The notes under the pieces: generated by a model
What the model saw: the letters and a program-made list of their open reading frames with translations, nothing else
Told to the model about the DNA's origin: nothing
The model's database searches: none
Position numbers and translations under genes: made by a program
In this document: piece after piece, positions 1-7,961 of the stretch
How the letters are laid out: each line of letters starts with the position of its first letter
Position numbering within the stretch: position 1 is the first letter of the stretch
DNA from: Chamaesiphon sp. 341R_metabat_111
Lineage (GTDB): Bacteria > Cyanobacteriota > Cyanobacteriia > Cyanobacteriales > Chamaesiphonaceae
Length of the DNA: 45,837 nucleotides
NCBI GenBank assembly: GCA_025351825.1
Contig: JANXVE010000059.1
Coordinates: 1-45,837 of the forward strand
Reading direction: 5' to 3'

Positions 1-37
1 CCCACTTTTGTAAGCAGGTTCTGTACAATATCCATAG

Positions 38-89
38 AGCAATTCATCTCGTACTTGGTTTCTACTTGTACTTTAAGCGATGAATTGCT
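38..89. repeat. 11-bp perfect inverted repeat at the break of the exporter gene
   Basis: AGCAATTCATC at 38-48 is the exact reverse complement of GATGAATTGCT at 79-89, with a 30-base loop. Terminal hairpins of this kind occur at the ends of IS200/IS605-type elements, and the exporter gene loses family similarity just beside it. The element type is inferred; no transposase is visible in the window. Confidence 0.45.
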
Positions 90-906
90 TTTTTTGTTGC
101 CCTCGACCATTTTTCTTCTCAAAAGGTGTCCGGAGTATTGATACTAGCAAACCCAGTAATAAAAAGAACAACAGATCGCCCAAACCACTGGATAGTGCGA
201 TCGCGCGTTGACTACCGATCCGATATTCACGTAAATTACTAGCAGTGGCTTGCAAATCTGCCTCCAAGAAATCCTCCCGCCGTTGGGAATGAAGTTTGAG
301 TTCTTTGATTCCATCCGTAATTGCCTGAAAATGCTTCATCAGCACGTCATTTTCTTCTCGCGCCCTGTTAAAAAAGCTGATGGCTCGATTAATCAGCAAT
401 TGCACGATACTAATTGCCAATACCAGAAATACTACTGTCCCCAACAGCACCCAAATCGACAACCAGCCGAGATAAACCAGGGACGCAAAAATGATCGCCA
501 GATTGATACACAGCGTCGGCACACTAAATACCGCAGCAGAAATCGCCTGAATATCTTCCGTTAGCGTCACCAGCAACTTACTCGCACCCAGTTCCTCTAG
601 ATGCCGCAATGGTGAAGCCAAAATCCAGCCGCTAATCCGCAGCCGCAATTTGTACACCGCATCTTGAGCCAACTGCACCAGTAAAAACTGTGACGTGAGA
701 TTAGTTACCAATACCACCGCTACCAGTCCCACAAAGCCCCACAACAACTCTTGAGGTGCTTGAGGGTGTTCGGGAGTGATTTGACCGATCGAGTGATTGA
801 TCAGCGCAATTGCGCCAGCACTGCCAATCCCACTAATTGAACCCGTAACCGCCGCAGCGAGGACACTGATCCAGGAGGATTTGAGGAGGAATTGGATGAG
901 ATTCAT
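73..906 (-). pseudogene. Truncated cyclic-peptide-type ABC exporter (membrane domain only)
   Basis: The 277 residues are the transmembrane domain of a SyrD/PvdE-type exporter, which normally joins about 300 residues of six membrane helices to an ATP-binding domain (about 550 in all). Hydrophobic segments fall near residues 15-40, 50-75, 125-170 and 240-260. Family-like sequence stops near residue 258 (LLVSILRTPFEKK) and gives way to a polar tail ending at a stop, so the ATPase half is missing from this frame. The start fits the family (MNLIQFLLKSSW). A C-rich tandem repeat begins about 5 bases upstream of the ATG. An 11-bp inverted repeat (38-48/79-89) lies at the break, and another frame is open from 110 to the window edge. 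An insertion or deletion broke the gene, but the rest lies outside the window. Confidence 0.7.
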
Positions 907-910
907 CGTT

Positions 911-985
911 TGGGGATGGGGGGTGTGGGAAGTGTGGGGGGTGTGGGGGGTGTGGGAAGTGTGGGGAGTGTGGGAAGTGTGGGGG
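911..985. repeat. G-rich tandem repeat (GTGGGRRGT units)
   Basis: Imperfect 8-9 base units of the form GTGTGGGGG/GTGTGGGAA. Read on the minus strand this is a C-rich leader directly upstream of the exporter start codon at 906. Related arrays lie at 10805-10946, 15236-15285 and 34855-34985. Confidence 0.85.
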
Positions 986-1078
986 AAAATCCCCTCTTGG
1001 GAGCGACGTTTTTATTCTGGGGGAACCCCAGAATAAAAAAACGTCAAGACAGGGGTGCCCGTAGGGCGGGGTGGGTAA
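985..1078 (+). repeat. Composite hairpin repeat, copy A
   Basis: The flanks AATCCCCTC...GGAGCG and AAGACAGGGGT...GGGGTGGGT surround a near-perfect palindrome (1005-1045: GACGTTTTTATTCTGGGG against its complement, with two extra A on the right arm). The same flanks with a different inner stem recur on the minus strand at 29211-29326, and a short form lies at 30731-30778, both inside the GH38 gene. Confidence 0.7.
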
Positions 1079-1139
1079 GATCTACGCCACCAATCTAGTC
1101 CAATTCAATCCAATCTTCCTAAAACCTAAAGCCTAAAGC

Positions 1140-1172
1140 CTAAATAAATAACCCCCAGAAATCCTGAGGGCT
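1140..1172 (-). terminator. Rho-independent terminator of apcD
   Basis: On the minus strand CCCTCAG (1164-1170) pairs with CTGGGGG (1152-1158, one T-G wobble) around a 5-base loop and is followed by TTATTTATTT. It lies 30 bases past the apcD stop. The tandem CCTAAAG repeat at 1119-1146 overlaps the T-rich tail. Confidence 0.6.
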
Positions 1173-1202
1173 ACTTACTAAATGACTAATCACAGAGTTA
1201 GA

Positions 1203-1688
1203 CTAGGAAAAATCCTGAATGATGTAGTCAAAATAGGGAGCTGTAGCTGCTGCATCTTCATCACTGAGCAGATTTAGGGATGCTACTTTGAGTGCGGCGA
1301 TACCATCAGCCATCCCATTGACAGGAACGCCAAGGGAATTATACATGTCCCGCACGCCAATCAGACCAATCTGTTCGATCGGGGTGATGTCACCAGCCAG
1401 TACGCCGTATGTTACCAGTCTCAGGTACCAACCATAATCTCTCAGACACTGAGCGCGTTGTTTCTGACCATAGGAGTTACCACCAGGCGCGATATAGTCA
1501 GGATGTAGCTTCCATAGCTCTTTACTGGCTGCTTCGACAATTTTCTTTTCGGCTGCTGCCAAAATAGTGACGATCCGAATTCTCTGTTCGCCAGTCTGGA
1601 GAAAAGATTGGATATTTTTGAGTTCTCCGCTACTGGGATAGCGCAAAGCATCATCAGCTTTGAGAATAACTTGACTAACTACACTCAT
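1203..1688 (-). CDS. apcD: Allophycocyanin alpha-B subunit
   Basis: Phycobiliprotein of 161 residues, the usual length. ApcD is one of the terminal emitters of the phycobilisome core; it replaces an ApcA subunit and passes energy to the photosystems. The start [13 protein letters not shown], the [11 protein letters not shown] stretch and the chromophore cysteine C81 in [16 protein letters not shown] match ApcD rather than ApcA or ApcF. The end ([12 protein letters not shown]) is intact. It stands alone, as apcD does in most cyanobacteria, with a consensus -10 box 20 bases upstream and a terminator-like hairpin downstream. Confidence 0.95.
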   Translation of the reverse strand: MSVVSQVILKADDALRYPSSGELKNIQSFLQTGEQRIRIVTILAAAEKKIVEAASKELWKLHPDYIAPGGNSYGQKQRAQCLRDYGWYLRLVTYGVLAGDITPIEQIGLIGVRDMYNSLGVPVNGMADGIAALKVASLNLLSDEDAAATAPYFDYIIQDFS

Positions 1689-1708
1689 ATTATTATTTTC
1701 GATCGACT

Positions 1709-1714
1709 ATTATA
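1709..1714 (-). promoter_or_regulatory. Candidate -10 box of apcD
   Basis: TATAAT on the minus strand, 20 bases before the ATG at 1688, inside an AT-rich stretch. No convincing -35 box stands at the usual distance, so this rests on the -10 match and its position. Confidence 0.4.
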
Positions 1715-1795
1715 GATATTCTATTACAGTAGCCTATCCATTCCCAGCACTACAAGTGAAGGCAAACAGAATTTTTGGCAAATCTTTACAATTTA

Positions 1796-1835
1796 GTTGG
1801 GAGTTGGGAGCGGGGAGTTGGAAGTTGGAAGTTAG
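1796..1835. repeat. GGAGTTGGGAGTTGG-type tandem repeat
   Basis: Imperfect heptamer array (GGGAGTT/GGAAGTT) in the divergent interval between apcD and the first ABC permease. A two-unit version lies at 6649-6660 before the DUF427 gene. Confidence 0.6.
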
Positions 1836-1919
1836 AGAGCACACAGCCACGATAAAACAGACAACCCAAACCTGAAAATCCTCAAATCCTAAAAATCCTG
1901 ATTAAAAGAGGAGTTAAGC

Positions 1920-2708
1920 ATGAAAAAATTAGTCAGACTCTCTAAATCGCTGCTAGTCACTTACTACGCCTACATGCTAGAGTATCGGGCAGAACTTCTA
2001 CTGTGGGCACTTTCGGGATCGTTACCGTTCATTCTGATGGGCGTGTGGAGCGAAGCAGCGCGGCAGGCAGATTTTGGGCTGTCATCGATCGAGTTTGCCC
2101 GATATTTTCTGGCAGTATATTTAGTCCGGCAAATTACTGTGGTTTGGGTGATCTGGGATTTTGAGCGGGAGATTATCAATGGGAAGTTATCGTTTCGATT
2201 GTTACAGCCATTAGATCCTGTCTGGCATCATATCGCCTCCCATGTGGGCGAACGCTTTGCCAGGTTGCCATTTATTGCGGGACTAATCACGTTATTCTTT
2301 GCTCTGTATCCCAGTGCATTTTGGCTACCTAGCTTACCCACTGTCGGACTGTTTGCGATCGCAGGTATCGGTGCATTTATCTTACAGTTCGCAGTTCAAT
2401 ATACCTTTGCCATGTTTGCATTCTGGACAGAAAAAGCTAGTTCGATTCAGGAAGTATGGTTTTTAGTACATCTCTTTTTGTCAGGTGCAATTGCACCGTT
2501 AGAACTTTTCCCACCATCGATGAGAGCGATTTTGATGTGGACACCATTTCCGTACATTATCAATTTTCCTGCGAGTATCTTAACTGGGTTAAAAGTCGAT
2601 CTTGGCCATGATTTTGGGATGATGTCGCTCTGGATCGGTATATTTGCGATCGTCAATCGCTGGCTCTGGCGCAAGGGCTTACGTCAATATTCAGGCATGG
2701 GAGCGTAA
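1920..2708 (+). CDS. ABC-2 family transporter permease
   Basis: Membrane protein of 262 residues with about six hydrophobic segments. The N-terminal layout (a short cytoplasmic start, then YMLEYRAELLLWALSG) is that of the ABC2_membrane_6/COG4587-type permeases. GAGGAG at 1908-1913 is a good ribosome binding site 6 bases before the ATG. A second, related permease follows at 2908, so the two probably form the membrane heterodimer of one exporter. Their ATPase is not in this window and must be encoded elsewhere. Substrate unknown. Confidence 0.8.
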   Translation: MKKLVRLSKSLLVTYYAYMLEYRAELLLWALSGSLPFILMGVWSEAARQADFGLSSIEFARYFLAVYLVRQITVVWVIWDFEREIINGKLSFRLLQPLDPVWHHIASHVGERFARLPFIAGLITLFFALYPSAFWLPSLPTVGLFAIAGIGAFILQFAVQYTFAMFAFWTEKASSIQEVWFLVHLFLSGAIAPLELFPPSMRAILMWTPFPYIINFPASILTGLKVDLGHDFGMMSLWIGIFAIVNRWLWRKGLRQYSGMGA

Positions 2709-2741
2709 TTAGTTGATAATTGATAGTTGATAGTTGATAGC
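2709..2741. repeat. TTGATAGTTGATAG tandem repeat
   Basis: A 7-8 base unit (TTGATAG/TTGATAAT) repeated just after the first permease stop. The complement of the same array stands at 4353-4393. Confidence 0.6.
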
Positions 2742-2761
2742 TATTAAAACTATTACGAGTA

Positions 2762-2845
2762 GATCTGTAGGTTGGGTTGCGGATGCGCGCTCGTCGGGTT
2801 TCCCGACGGATTAGCGCACCAAGCAGAAGAATGAAACCCAACACA
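2762..2845. repeat. Interspersed hairpin element, related to 8795-8885
   Basis: Begins with GATCTGTAGGTTGGGTTG, identical to the left end of the element at 8795, and ends with a decayed AACCCAAC arm. The centre holds a perfect stem, CGTCGGG TTT CCCGACG (2792-2808). It separates the two permease genes. Confidence 0.7.
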
Positions 2846-2907
2846 CTCAGCCAAGGACATCAAATTTAAAGATAAACCCAATGCTAAACCACTAAACCAC
2901 TAAAAAC

Positions 2908-3690
2908 ATGTCCCGATATCTAAACCTAATTCAAATTTTTTGGAAAACAGCGATTTCTGCTGAATTAGAGTACCGACTGAATTTTGTTTTTGCCGCCTTA
3001 AGTAGTTTAGGTGGATTGGCGGGGAGTTTATTTAGTTTATTCCTATTTTATCGCAAAGGTTATAACTTCCAAGGTTGGCGATGGGAAGAGGCGTTGATTG
3101 TGGTGGGAATTTTCACACTATTAGAGGGATTTTCAAGTACATTCCTCGCCAGCAATCTCAGCCGCATTGTCAAACATATTCAAGATGGAACTCTCGATTT
3201 TGTCCTCCTCAAGCCGATAAATTCACAGTTTTGGCTGTCTTTTCATAGCTTCTCTTTGTGGGGGGTGCCGGATCTGTTATTTGGATTGGCGATTATTTTC
3301 TATGCTGGAAGCCTGTTAGGAGTCGGCATTGGTGCTTATTTCTTGGCGGCAATCCCACTGATATTTGGTGTGGTAATCATGTATAGCCTCTGGTTTATGC
3401 TCGGTGCGACTAGTATTTGGTTTACCAAAATTTATAATATGACAGAAGTGCTCAAAGGCTTGTTGGCAGCGGGACGGTTCCCAATTGGGGCTTATCCAGC
3501 TACCTATCGGTTCTTTTTTACATTTGTGGTGCCAGTAACGTTTCTGACGACGGTACCTGCGGAGACACTGCTGGGGCGGGGCAATCCGCTATGGGTTGCT
3601 GGTGGGGGCTGTTTGGCGATCGTGCTGCTGATTTTATCGAGTCGCGTCTGGCAATTTGCCCTGAGATTTTACACTAGTGCTTCTAGCTAA
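2908..3690 (+). CDS. ABC-2 family transporter permease
   Basis: Membrane protein of 260 residues, about six hydrophobic segments, same family as the gene at 1920. It has the typical HIQDGTLDFVLLKPINSQFW segment (residues 91-110) between the second and third helices; the first permease shows the matching stretch INGKLSFRLLQPLDPVWH. Same strand and 199 bases downstream of its partner, with a repeat element between, so co-transcription is likely but the spacing is unusual for an operon. The nucleotide-binding subunit is not in the window. Confidence 0.8.
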   Translation: MSRYLNLIQIFWKTAISAELEYRLNFVFAALSSLGGLAGSLFSLFLFYRKGYNFQGWRWEEALIVVGIFTLLEGFSSTFLASNLSRIVKHIQDGTLDFVLLKPINSQFWLSFHSFSLWGVPDLLFGLAIIFYAGSLLGVGIGAYFLAAIPLIFGVVIMYSLWFMLGATSIWFTKIYNMTEVLKGLLAAGRFPIGAYPATYRFFFTFVVPVTFLTTVPAETLLGRGNPLWVAGGGCLAIVLLILSSRVWQFALRFYTSASS

Positions 3691-3736
3691 ATTAGAATTA
3701 ACGTGTTTTGGGCTAAACCTTTTATAATTAGGGGAT

Positions 3737-4252
3737 ATGAATAACTATTTAGTCGCAGTATTATCCGATCGAATCCAAGCTGAATCCGCATATACAATGT
3801 TGGAAAAACAAGGATTACCATTAAACAAAATTAACATTCTCGGTCGCGGTTACAAAACTGCTGATGAATTTGGGCTGATCGATCCAAATGATGTCGCCCA
3901 GAAACAGGCAAAACTAATGGCAAGTTGGTTGATTCCCTTTGGTTTTATTGCTGGAGTTGGCTTTAGTCTCCAAACAAATCTCCATACATTTGCTTGGGCA
4001 GGAGAAATAGGCGATCGAATCATCGGTGGATTGCTCGGTGCCATCGGCGGCGCGATGGGTAGTGTATTCATCGGTGGTGGCGGTGGGATTGCCTTTGGAA
4101 GTGGCGACGCGCTGCCATACCGCAACCGCATCAATGCCGGAAAGTACCTAATCGTAGTCGAAGGTTCACAGTTATTGCTCCAACAAGCAACAACAGTTCT
4201 CCGCAAATTCGATCCAGAAAACATTCAAAGCTATATTGACATGTATCAATAG
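3737..4252 (+). CDS. Conserved cyanobacterial membrane protein with glycine-rich segment
   Basis: 171 residues. The first 45 (YLVAVLSDRIQAESAYTMLE) resemble the short alpha/beta domain found at the start of general-stress 17M-like proteins. Two hydrophobic stretches follow (about 67-85 and 95-125), the second very glycine-rich (GGLLGAIGGAMGSVFIGGGG). The last 40 residues (KYLIVVEGSQLLLQQA) look like a second small alpha/beta unit. I recognise the architecture but no function. It stands alone on its strand between the permease pair and the S4 gene. Confidence 0.7.
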   Translation: MNNYLVAVLSDRIQAESAYTMLEKQGLPLNKINILGRGYKTADEFGLIDPNDVAQKQAKLMASWLIPFGFIAGVGFSLQTNLHTFAWAGEIGDRIIGGLLGAIGGAMGSVFIGGGGGIAFGSGDALPYRNRINAGKYLIVVEGSQLLLQQATTVLRKFDPENIQSYIDMYQ

Positions 4253-4352
4253 ACATTTAGGCTTGTATTTCTAATAGGTAAAGACAGCGTCAAAACATAC
4301 TTTTACTGAAGTTTTAGTAAGTTCGATTAACCTAGCCTTGTAAATTGTTAAC

Positions 4353-4393
4353 TATTAGCTATCAATTATCAACTATCAACTATCAACTAAACC
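4353..4393. repeat. TATCAACTATCAACT tandem repeat
   Basis: Units of ATCAACT/ATCAATT, the complement of the array at 2709-2741. It runs up to 6 bases before the true start of the S4 gene and adds 18 spurious codons to the longest reading frame. Confidence 0.7.
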
Positions 4394-4398
4394 AACCA

Positions 4399-5178
4399 AT
4401 GTTACCGAGAGAAGAATTATTAAAACGAGTTGAAAATCGTGAAATCGTTGCCAGAATCATCGATTTAGCCGAGCAAGCGATCAAAACTTGGGAAGTAGTC
4501 GAAACCGACTTCCTCTCCCCACCAGAAATTGCTGAAGTTCGGGAAGTATTTAGCCGTCTCTCCGATATTGAAATCATCGCCACAGGTGGCTATCCCCAAG
4601 CCGAACGGCAACGTCTGGGCATCTGTCGGAGCGAATTACCATTTGAACCCAGTCAAGTCCCCTTAGCCGCCGTACACATCGCAGGTAACTTCTTATTCGA
4701 TCCGCCTACCCATCGGGACTTTTTGGGTTCGATGCTGGGCTGTGGCATCGTTAGAGACAAAACAGGTGATATTATCGTCCTCGGCGAACAGGGTGCTCAA
4801 GCGATCGTCGCACCCGAATTGGTACCGTTTTTAGAAACCAATTTGGTTCAAGTTCGATCTGTTCCTGTCAAAACTAGACAGATCGATCTGAGCGAATTAA
4901 AGATTCGCGAACCGAAGAAAAAGGAGATGGTAACAACTGAAGCTTCAATGCGATTAGATGCGATCGCATCCGCCGGATTTGGCATGTCTCGCAGTAAGAT
5001 GGTTGATATCATTTCCAGCGGTGATGTGCGAGTAAATTGGAAAGATGTCAGTCAATCTTCCCACGCCCTCAAAGCAGGCGATCTAGTTGCAATTCGCGGC
5101 AAAGGTAGACTAGAAATCGGCGAAGTCGCCATCACCAAAAAGGAAAGATATCGCATTAACTTAACTAGATTTATTTAA
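4399..5178 (+). CDS. Photosystem II S4 domain protein (YlmH-like RNA-binding)
   Basis: 259 residues from the ATG at 4399. An upstream ATG at 4345 would add 18 residues encoded by a tandem repeat and is rejected. The protein matches the cyanobacterial/plastid 'PS II S4' family: an N-terminal YlmH-type domain (about 1-165, with GICRSELPF and FLGSMLGCGIVRDKTGDI) and a C-terminal S4 RNA-binding domain (about 185-240, MRLDAIASAGFGMSRSKMV...ISSGDVRVNW). S4 domains bind structured RNA. The name reflects conservation in oxygenic phototrophs rather than a proven photosystem role. Confidence 0.85.
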   Translation: MLPREELLKRVENREIVARIIDLAEQAIKTWEVVETDFLSPPEIAEVREVFSRLSDIEIIATGGYPQAERQRLGICRSELPFEPSQVPLAAVHIAGNFLFDPPTHRDFLGSMLGCGIVRDKTGDIIVLGEQGAQAIVAPELVPFLETNLVQVRSVPVKTRQIDLSELKIREPKKKEMVTTEASMRLDAIASAGFGMSRSKMVDIISSGDVRVNWKDVSQSSHALKAGDLVAIRGKGRLEIGEVAITKKERYRINLTRFI

Positions 5179-5187
5179 TTAAAGCGG

Positions 5188-5220
5188 AGATTATAGACAG
5201 TTGGCACTGCCCACCCCACG
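5188..5220. repeat. Interspersed repeat AGATTATAG...GGCACTGCCCACCC
   Basis: Shares AGATTATAG and the core CAGTGCCCACCC/CACTGCCCACCC with 26113-26148, where the core folds as GGTGGGC AGT GCCCACC. The palindrome has decayed here. Confidence 0.5.
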
Positions 5221-5290
5221 TTTAGCTAAAGCCCAAAGCCTAAAACCCAATTAATGAGAAGCAGCGGTTTAAATCTCCATCCTAAAAACC

Positions 5291-5322
5291 CAATTCTCAA
5301 CTCTCAATTCTCAATTCTCAAT
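5291..5322. repeat. CAATTCTC tandem repeat before the DUF3531 gene
   Basis: Four imperfect CAATTCTC/CAACTCTC units ending 10 bases before the ATG at 5332. The same array precedes the methyltransferase gene (26151-26192). It replaces any recognisable ribosome binding site at both genes. Confidence 0.7.
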
Positions 5323-5331
5323 TAATTTAAC

Positions 5332-5784
5332 ATGCAAGTTCAATTTCGCGAATTCAGTCAATTTGATGTCTGGTTTTGGCTAGAGTTTGTCAATGTCCCA
5401 TCAGAACAAGAAAAAAAACTAGTTGAAGAAGTTTTTTCCTCATGGTTTTTCTTGGGTAAATTAGGTGGTTTTAATGCCGAGAATAGTCAAGTTCAAGAAA
5501 CAGGTTTGGATCTGAGCTATATGGACTATGACAATGATGCTGCGGACAGCAGCATGATGTCCGTTATGCACAATATGGGTGACTTTGAATATGAAGGCAA
5601 TTGGGCACGTTGCTGGATGGATTTAGGCACTAGTGATGCGATCGCACTCGACGTTCTGATCAATTCGCTCTCTCAATTAAATACAGAATACGTCGAAATT
5701 GTTCAGATGTATGTTGGCGGCGAAAATGAAGACTGGGAGATCGATCCTAGTTATAAGGAATCACTATTTCAGGATATTAATTAA
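5332..5784 (+). CDS. DUF3531 family protein
   Basis: 150 residues, the usual length of DUF3531 proteins, which are found in cyanobacteria and plants and have no firm function. The aromatic-rich start (FREFSQFDVWFWLEF), the internal LGKLGGFNAENSQVQE segment and the acidic middle (LSYMDYDNDAADSS, residues 62-75) fit. It has no signal peptide or membrane segment, so it is probably soluble and cytoplasmic. The family assignment is from memory of the pattern; the gene itself is secure. It is monocistronic, with a hairpin 50 bases after the stop. Confidence 0.7.
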   Translation: MQVQFREFSQFDVWFWLEFVNVPSEQEKKLVEEVFSSWFFLGKLGGFNAENSQVQETGLDLSYMDYDNDAADSSMMSVMHNMGDFEYEGNWARCWMDLGTSDAIALDVLINSLSQLNTEYVEIVQMYVGGENEDWEIDPSYKESLFQDIN

Positions 5785-5834
5785 AATCTCGATCGCTGAA
5801 ACAAAGAAGTCGGGAGCGAAAGTCTATGACTTAG

Positions 5835-5897
5835 GCAGACTAGTAATTAGGGGCTTGTAATTTAATAAACTACCAGTCCCCCCGTCCCCTAGTCTGC
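5835..5897. terminator. Long hairpin between convergent genes
   Basis: GCAGACTAG (5835-5843) pairs exactly with CTAGTCTGC (5889-5897), with an inner AGGGG/CCCC helix possible. It lies between the DUF3531 gene and the minus-strand gene at 5908, where a two-way terminator is expected. It could also be an interspersed repeat. Confidence 0.5.
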
Positions 5898-5907
5898 TTT
5901 CATTAAC

Positions 5908-6276
5908 TCAAACTGGATCGAGCGGCTGACAAAATAAATTCACACCCGATTCATGAACGTAAAGTAATACGGGTAGAATTAACAAAGTTGGGCAGACTTT
6001 CAACGATATAAAGTGTTGAAATAACGGCACGAAATTACCGTTCACCATATCATTCCGAAATTCCGATCGACAGATTGCTACTCGACATTTTTTTGCCAAA
6101 CCTTTCAACCATTCGCTATTGGCAATATCTGGCTGCTGTCCGACGCGGATGGCTAGAGCCATCGCCGCGTCTTCGAGATCGCCTTCGCAGTCAGCAATAG
6201 TTTCTAGACTGATCGTGGCCTCTGGGATATCTGCAAATTGTGCTTGTAACTCCTCAATAATTTGCAAATCTATCAT
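5908..6276 (-). CDS. Hypothetical protein (conserved-looking, cyanobacterial)
   Basis: 122 residues, not recognised. The first 45 are acidic and helical (IIEELQAQFADIPEATISLETIADCEGDLEDAAMALA). The spacing of short helices recalls CUE/UBA-like three-helix folds, but this is only a resemblance. The middle is basic (KGLAKKCRVAICRSEFR) and the end carries a hydrophobic stretch (LKVCPTLLILPVLLYV), perhaps a membrane-associated helix. The frame shows normal cyanobacterial codon use over its whole length. Single gene. Confidence 0.5.
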   Translation of the reverse strand: MIDLQIIEELQAQFADIPEATISLETIADCEGDLEDAAMALAIRVGQQPDIANSEWLKGLAKKCRVAICRSEFRNDMVNGNFVPLFQHFISLKVCPTLLILPVLLYVHESGVNLFCQPLDPV

Positions 6277-6359
6277 GTTAGTGCTCAGAAATAAGAGGCT
6301 TTTAGTTTTAGATTTTGGGCTTTAGTAAATTCTATTCTGTACGCCCCAAGATCTCAACT

Positions 6360-6641
6360 TCATGAAACTTTGACACCTTTCCAAAAAGCAACATGACCTG
6401 CAATATTTTTAGCTGCATCTTTAGGCTCTGGATAATACCAAGCTGCATCTGGATTTGTTTGACCATCTACTTCAATACTGTAGTAGCTACATAGCCCTTT
6501 CCAGCCACAAGTGCTGTGAGTATTGCTATCTTTAAAATATTCTTTATTTATACTATCAGCCGGAAAATATTGATTGTTATCTACCACCACTGTGGCATCG
6601 CTTTCTGCTAATGTAACACCGTTCCAGGTTGCTTTTGTCAT
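6360..6641 (-). CDS. DUF427 domain protein
   Basis: 93 residues forming one complete DUF427 domain (also called NTP_transf_9). The family pattern is clear: ATWNGVTLAESDATVVVDNNQYFP at the start, then STCGWKGLCSYYSIEVDG (residues 43-60) and AAWYYPEPKDAAKNIAGHVAFW near the end. These small beta-barrel proteins have no established reaction. Single gene, preceded by two GGGAGTT repeat units. Confidence 0.85.
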   Translation of the reverse strand: MTKATWNGVTLAESDATVVVDNNQYFPADSINKEYFKDSNTHSTCGWKGLCSYYSIEVDGQTNPDAAWYYPEPKDAAKNIAGHVAFWKGVKVS

Positions 6642-6743
6642 GATTTAGTTGGGAGTTGGGAGAATTAAAACTCAGTAGTCGTTACAAACTCTACTTTTCA
6701 ACAAGTTAGACTTATGTGATAACCAGTATGAGAATCGCTATAT

Positions 6744-7838
6744 TTACTGAACAACTGGCTGCTGCGATGCTAATTTAGCACTTACCGACGCACCGATTAG
6801 ATCGGCTAATAGATCGGCACTATTAATCACACCGAGCGAACTGGTATTCGATGCCATCGTTTTGAGGCGTTGAGAATTTTCGAGCAAATTGAGCACTTCA
6901 GTCTCCAAAAATTGAGCTGTCAGGCTTTCTTGTCTAAACAGCAACGCACCATGAGCCGCAGCCAGCACATTCGCATTATAGTATTGGTGATCCTCTGCCG
7001 CATAGGGATAGGGAATCAAAATTGAGGGTGTGCGGGTAATCATTAGCTCGTTCAGTGTGGCTGCACCAGCCCGACTAATCGCCAGATCTGCGCGCTGGAA
7101 CAGTCCTGCCATATTGTCATAGAAGGGCAAGACGATATATTGAGGATGATCTATTTTTTCGGTTGGCTCATTCGCGCCGCCGACAATGTGGACGATCGTT
7201 GCACCAGCTTCTAACCAGCTACCGACACATTCGCGAATCATCTGATTGAGGGCTACAGCACCCTGAGAGCCACCAACAACGACGATTAGTGGACTGGTTG
7301 CGGGAATCGGTAAATCGAGGGGCTGTGGGCTGAGGAACTGCTCACGACAGGGGGTGCCCAGATAGACGGTGCGAGCGCGAGGCAGGTATTTGATTGTCTC
7401 GACAAAACCGACGGCTACCTTGGTACAAAATGGACTCATCCAGCGGGTAACTTTGCCTGGGAGCGCATTTGACTCGTGTAGAAAAACTGGTAAGCCGAGG
7501 GAATAGCCCGCGAGAATAGCTGGTGCCGAAATGTAGCCACCAGTACTAAACACAGCGTCAAATTGACCCTGTTTGAGCAGTTTGCGAACTGTAAAAATCC
7601 CTTTGATTAAACCAGCAATGGTTTTGAGTGTACCCAATCCAGGTTTGCCCTGAAAGCCACCGACTTTGATAATGTGGAGCGGGTACTCTTTTGGAACTAA
7701 CTTTGATTCGAGCCTGTCGGGTACACCTAACCACTCGATATCATACCCAGTCAGCTTCTGAGCAACTGCGAGTCCAGGGAACACATGTCCCCCAGTTCCA
7801 CTTGCAGCAATTAGTAGCTTGGTAGCAGCTTTAGACAC
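6744..7838 (-). CDS. murG: UDP-GlcNAc:lipid I N-acetylglucosaminyltransferase MurG
   Basis: 364 residues, normal for MurG. It transfers GlcNAc to lipid I on the inner face of the cytoplasmic membrane to make lipid II for peptidoglycan. The N-terminal glycine loop GTGGHVFPGLAVA (residues 14-26) and the C-terminal donor-binding motifs (VVGGSQGAVALN, ISRAGAATLNELM, IPYPYAAEDHQYYNA) are intact. Translation starts at a GTG (7836-7838), chosen because it gives the family N-terminus; no strong ribosome binding site is visible. It stands away from other mur genes, as is common in cyanobacteria, and is divergent from the gene at 7962. Confidence 0.95.
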   Translation of the reverse strand: MSKAATKLLIAASGTGGHVFPGLAVAQKLTGYDIEWLGVPDRLESKLVPKEYPLHIIKVGGFQGKPGLGTLKTIAGLIKGIFTVRKLLKQGQFDAVFSTGGYISAPAILAGYSLGLPVFLHESNALPGKVTRWMSPFCTKVAVGFVETIKYLPRARTVYLGTPCREQFLSPQPLDLPIPATSPLIVVVGGSQGAVALNQMIRECVGSWLEAGATIVHIVGGANEPTEKIDHPQYIVLPFYDNMAGLFQRADLAISRAGAATLNELMITRTPSILIPYPYAAEDHQYYNANVLAAAHGALLFRQESLTAQFLETEVLNLLENSQRLKTMASNTSSLGVINSADLLADLIGASVSAKLASQQPVVQ

Positions 7839-7961
7839 TAGTATTTTTGATTCCTCTCCAGCGACACAGACATTCTAGCGGTTGGTGTAACCTTTCCGCT
7901 AGGGCAACCCTTCGTTCTGTTATCCTATTGTGTAATCTCGATGTTCCATTATTTATCTACT

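Noticed and set aside
1-110. Minus-strand frame MVEGNKKSNSSLKVQVE... open to the window edge, with GAGAAG before the ATG
   Set aside because: Only 36 codons are visible and I recognise no family; it may be part of an element to the left, but cannot be supported as a gene.
797-1098. Plus-strand frames rich in VWGVWEVWG or GGVGSVG repeats
   Set aside because: They are translations of the G-rich tandem repeat, not proteins.
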